From positions 1-64,000 of the forward strand of contig JAEUMK010000002.1 in the NCBI GenBank assembly GCA_016792565.1: DNA of 64,000 nt, written 5' to 3'. Made by a program: the position numbers and the translations under genes. Below are positions 61,142 to 64,000 of the stretch, in pieces; position 1 is the first letter of the stretch, and every line of letters starts with the position of its first letter. Source of the DNA: Alphaproteobacteria bacterium (GTDB taxonomy: Bacteria > Pseudomonadota > Alphaproteobacteria > Micropepsales > Micropepsaceae). The notes under the pieces are model-generated. The model saw only the letters and a list, made by a program, of their open reading frames with translations, did not search any database and had not been told where the DNA came from.

Positions 61142-62395
61142 ATGACACTGACCGGAAGCGAAGGCGCCACATCGGCGCCGCGGGCGCTCGACGACATCAC
61201 CGTGCTGGACCTGACACATATGCTGTCAGGACCCTACGGCACGATGCTGATGGCCGATCTCGGCGCGCGCACCATCAAGGTGGAACCGCCTGGGAAGGGT
61301 GAAGGAACGCGTCGTCTTCTGGAAACCGATCCCGACTATGCCCGAGACGGCATGGGCGCCTACTTCGTGACGTTGTGCCGCAACAAGGAGAGCGTTGCGA
61401 TCGACCTCAAGTCAGAGGCTGGCCGAAATGTCTTCTACGATCTCGTCGCTCACGCCGACGTGGTCGTATCCAACTTCGGGGTCGGCGTGCTCGAGCGGCT
61501 GGAGATCGACTATCCGCGCCTCGCGGCGCGCAACCCCGGCATCATCACCTGCGCCATCTCGGGTTTCGGCGAGACCGGACCTTGCCGGGACTGGCCTTCC
61601 TTCGACCTGGTGGCTCAGGGCATGGGCGGCGGCATGTCGCTGACCGGCACCGAGGGCGGCGAGTACCTCCGCGCCGGCATTCCGATCGGCGATCTGGGGG
61701 GCGGACTGTTCGCGGTGATCGGCATCCTTTCGGCTCTGCAGGCACGCAATCGCACCGGCCGAGGGCAGCATATCGACATATCCATGTTCGACTGCCAGCT
61801 CTCGCTGCTGAACTACATCGGCACGATGAACCTGATGTCGGGCAAGTTGACCGAGCGAAACGGCAACGGTCACTTCGTTCATGTGCCCTACAACACATTC
61901 CGCACGACAACGCGGCCGATCATCGTCGCGGTCATTACAGACAATTTCTGGGCCGCGCTGGTCGATATTCTCGACGACGAGGCCCTGCGCGATCCGGCAT
62001 TTGTTAGTCAGCCCGGCCGGCTCGTGGCAAAGGCCTTCATCGAAGAGCGCGTACAACGCGCCTTCGCCCGGGAAAGCTGCGAACACTGGATGGCCGTTCT
62101 GGCCGAGGCCCGCATTCCAGCTGCCCCCGTCAACGACGTGGCGCAGGCCTTCGCCGAGCCCCAGACGGCGGCGCGGAACATGAAGGTCACCGTCGCGCTT
62201 CCCAGCGGCGCAACCATCAAGGAACCAGGCAACCCGGTGAAGATGTCCTCAAGCCGCGGCGACGTCTTCGCGACGCCGCCCACGGTAGGACAGCATACGG
62301 ATTCGGTCTTGAGGGACATGCTGGGCTATGCGGAAGACCGGCTGCAGGAACTGGCGGCGCGCGGGGTGATCGGCCGGCCCGCCAGCACCGCCTAG
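61142..62395 (+). CDS. Family III (CaiB/BaiF-type) CoA-transferase
   Basis: A 417-residue CoA-transferase that moves CoA between acyl groups. The N terminus has DLTHMLSGPYGTMLMADLGARTIKVEPPGKGE, then NKESVAIDLKSEAGR, FDLVAQGMGGGMSLTG and IPIGDLGGGLFAVIGILSAL with the catalytic Asp (in GD). The C-terminal domain has RIPAAPVNDVAQAFAEPQ. It probably activates a carboxylic acid for the lyase or other steps of this cluster. The substrate is unknown. Confidence 0.94.
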   Translation: MTLTGSEGATSAPRALDDITVLDLTHMLSGPYGTMLMADLGARTIKVEPPGKGEGTRRLLETDPDYARDGMGAYFVTLCRNKESVAIDLKSEAGRNVFYDLVAHADVVVSNFGVGVLERLEIDYPRLAARNPGIITCAISGFGETGPCRDWPSFDLVAQGMGGGMSLTGTEGGEYLRAGIPIGDLGGGLFAVIGILSALQARNRTGRGQHIDISMFDCQLSLLNYIGTMNLMSGKLTERNGNGHFVHVPYNTFRTTTRPIIVAVITDNFWAALVDILDDEALRDPAFVSQPGRLVAKAFIEERVQRAFARESCEHWMAVLAEARIPAAPVNDVAQAFAEPQTAARNMKVTVALPSGATIKEPGNPVKMSSSRGDVFATPPTVGQHTDSVLRDMLGYAEDRLQELAARGVIGRPASTA

Positions 62396-62489
62396 ACGCG
62401 CCGCATCGAGAGCCTGAACACGGGCTGGTGGCGGCGCCGCTCGCTGCGACCGCAGCGGCTTGAGGATACCATCCGCCGAAGACTTGCGC

Positions 62490-63461
62490 TTAGAGCGCCC
62501 TGAGCCACTCCAGAAGCAGCGCCGTCACCTCGCCGGGGCGTTCCTGTTGCGTCCAGTGCCCGCATCCGGGCAGGACATGCATGCCCTGCAGGCCGGGCAC
62601 AGCGGCGCGCATCGCCGGAACCGGGTCGGCGCCACCGATCATGTTGAAGGCGGGGTCGCGGTCGCCCGCGATAAACAGCGCCTTCTGGCCGATCGTGCGG
62701 CCCTTGAACGGAAGGAGGAAACGCCAGTCGCGCTCGTGGTTGCGATAACGGTTGATCGGCCCACGTAGGCCCGAGCGTTCGAACTCGTGGACATAGTAGT
62801 CGAGATCGGTCTCGCTCAGCCATGCGGGAAATGGCTGGGGGTCTTCCAGACCCTCAAGCAGTGTCGCATCGGCAGTCTTGTTGCGCGGCCAGCTGTCCGC
62901 CTTCGCGTCGCCCGAGATCGCATAGAGGAAGCAGCGCAGGAAGCGGCGCGGGTCGGCCTCCAGCTCGGCCTCAGCGACGCCGGGCTCTTGAAAGTAGGCT
63001 TGGTAGAAGAAGCGGTTCTTTCTTGTGAACAGCGTTTCGAAGACCTCGTTGAAGGGTCGATCCGGCACGCCCGTGTAGGGAACCGAGAGGGCCGCTACCG
63101 CGCCGATGCGATCGGGCCGCGTCAGCGCCGTGTTCCAGACGATCGGCGCGCCCCAATCGTGGCCGATCAGAATCACCGGTGCGTCCGGCTGCACCGCGTC
63201 GGCGGCAGCGATCACATCGGCGATCATGTGCGCCATGTCGTAGGCTTCGATCGCGTGCGGCTTTCCGGAGCCGCCATAACCCCGCACATCGATGGCGCAG
63301 GCGGTGAAGCCCGCCGCCGCAATCGGGCCAATCTGATGCCGCCACGAGTACCAGGACTCGGGAAAGCCATGGACCATGAGGACCAGAGGGCCAGTCCCGG
63401 CTGCCGCAACGCGCAGCGGCACGCCGCAGCCCTCGACCATCTTGAACTCAGGCTCGATCAT
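62490..63461 (-). CDS. Alpha/beta hydrolase, epoxide-hydrolase-like
   Basis: A 323-residue alpha/beta hydrolase. HGFPESWYSWRHQI gives the oxyanion-hole HGFP, the nucleophile is Asp102 in GHDWGAPIVWN, the acid is in AGDRDPAFN and the base is His in PGCGHWTQQE (near residue 298). An Asp nucleophile points to an epoxide hydrolase or haloalkane dehalogenase type; the HGFPES and GHDWGA forms favour an epoxide hydrolase. It shares the minus strand with the old-yellow-enzyme-type gene, 18 bases downstream of it. Confidence 0.9.
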   Translation of the reverse strand: MIEPEFKMVEGCGVPLRVAAAGTGPLVLMVHGFPESWYSWRHQIGPIAAAGFTACAIDVRGYGGSGKPHAIEAYDMAHMIADVIAAADAVQPDAPVILIGHDWGAPIVWNTALTRPDRIGAVAALSVPYTGVPDRPFNEVFETLFTRKNRFFYQAYFQEPGVAEAELEADPRRFLRCFLYAISGDAKADSWPRNKTADATLLEGLEDPQPFPAWLSETDLDYYVHEFERSGLRGPINRYRNHERDWRFLLPFKGRTIGQKALFIAGDRDPAFNMIGGADPVPAMRAAVPGLQGMHVLPGCGHWTQQERPGEVTALLLEWLRAL

Positions 63462-63479
63462 TCGCTCTCCCCCGCCGCC

Positions 63480-64000
63480 TCAATCCGCAACGAAGCCCTT
63501 CCAGTTGCGCATGTAGGCGATGAAGTGATCGCTCAGACCCTCGGCGCGCAAATGGGCCTCGCTTACCGGTAGCACGGCAGGCGTGAAGTCCGGATCCGCG
63601 ATCACCTTGCGTGGGAAGTCGTGATGCAGGATCGCGCTGCGCCCGATCACGACGAAGTCGAGGCCGGCCGCCATGGCCGCGCGGGCCGCGCCGCCGCTGG
63701 TGATCTTGCCCGCCGCGCCGAGGCGCACGCCACCGCGCGGGATGCCGCTGAAGTAGGACAGTAAGGTGCGGCCCTTGAACTCGTCCTCGACCGGCTCCTT
63801 GAAGACGTCCCACAGGGACATGTCGAGGTAGTCGATCTTCGCCGCGGCTGTCAGGCGGGTCGCCAGCACCACAATTTCGGCGAGGCGCAAGCCGAAACGT
63901 TCGGGCGAGAGGCGGATGCCGAGCTGGAAGTCCGGACGGCAGCGCGCGCGGATGCCGTCCACGATGTCAACAATGAGCCGGGCGCGGTTCCCGGCCGAAC
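63480..64000 (-). CDS. Old yellow enzyme-like NADH:flavin oxidoreductase, 5' end missing
   Basis: C-terminal part (about 173 residues) of an FMN-dependent TIM-barrel oxidoreductase; the frame remains open past base 64000. The partial sequence shows NRARLIVDIVDGIRAR, FQLGIRLSPERFG, the FMN-phosphate site GGAARAAMAAGLDFVVIGRSAI and a variable C terminus ending WKGFVAD. The upstream active-site residues are outside the window. It is likely the first gene of an operon with the epoxide-hydrolase-like gene. The substrate is unknown; enoate or xenobiotic alkene reduction is the family theme. Confidence 0.88.
   Translation of the reverse strand, partial: SAGNRARLIVDIVDGIRARCRPDFQLGIRLSPERFGLRLAEIVVLATRLTAAAKIDYLDMSLWDVFKEPVEDEFKGRTLLSYFSGIPRGGVRLGAAGKITSGGAARAAMAAGLDFVVIGRSAILHHDFPRKVIADPDFTPAVLPVSEAHLRAEGLSDHFIAYMRNWKGFVAD

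Overview
The window is a G+C-rich chromosomal segment of an alphaproteobacterium. The evidence is a GcrA cell-cycle regulator, a phoR-phoU-phoB group, an IalB-family protein and the general gene content. The genus cannot be fixed from the sequence. There are no phage genes, insertion sequences or CRISPR arrays. One tRNA gene is present (tRNA-Pro, anticodon CGG). Both window edges cut genes: groEL on the left and an old-yellow-enzyme-type oxidoreductase on the right.

Layout. 1-3.4 kb: the 3' end of groEL with a strong terminator, then a carbonic anhydrase, tryptophan 2,3-dioxygenase and a kynureninase-like class V PLP enzyme. 3.5-6.6 kb: a membrane-anchored PQQ dehydrogenase with a fused cytochrome c domain, and a TRIC-type channel. 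6.6-10.3 kb: an iron-linked locus in which a PiuC-type hydroxylase diverges from imelysin and di-haem genes across a Fur/Irr-like box; a second similar box lies at 10.08 kb. 10.4-14.4 kb: PRC-barrel, DUF2237, LOG and DUF885 genes. 14.4-17.5 kb: hslO, argF and argD. 17.8-21.8 kb: gcrA, then phoB, phoU, phoR and a Tat-exported dienelactone hydrolase. A Pho-box-like triple repeat overlaps the end of phoR upstream of phoU.

21.9-33.2 kb is the least ordinary part. A 1196-residue secreted protein carries about twelve tandem cyanovirin-N-homology (CVNH) repeats, a long Pro/Glu stalk and small Cys motifs. Divergent from it is a 1551-residue secreted protein with PPC-like modules, two discoidin-like modules and two VWA domains, overlapping a VanZ-like membrane gene and a further membrane gene. 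An unrecognised polytopic membrane protein and an IalB-family gene follow, with overlapping divergent start codons.

33.2-40.5 kb: N-carbamoylputrescine amidase, then lipid or acid metabolism genes (crotonase, SDR, metallo-beta-lactamase fold, GST, acyl-CoA synthetase) and a MATE exporter. 40.6-46.9 kb: tRNA-Pro, a TonB-dependent receptor, YihY, modB and modA, and a short divergent ModE with a clear ModE operator between modA and modE; no modC is present. 47-50.7 kb: a 2-hydroxyacid dehydrogenase, a thioesterase, a DUF2975/XRE pair behind a perfect inverted repeat, and small or membrane proteins. 50.9-58.4 kb: an acyl-CoA dehydrogenase, two tandem MFS paralogues, mmsA-mmsB for valine catabolism and a divergent LysR regulator. 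58.5-64 kb: a GntR regulator remnant (FCD domain only), then an accessory-looking catabolic group (VOC protein, HMG-CoA-lyase-like, CMD-family protein, class III CoA-transferase, epoxide-hydrolase-like, old yellow enzyme).

All calls come from reading translated sequence and motifs by eye. No database search was run.
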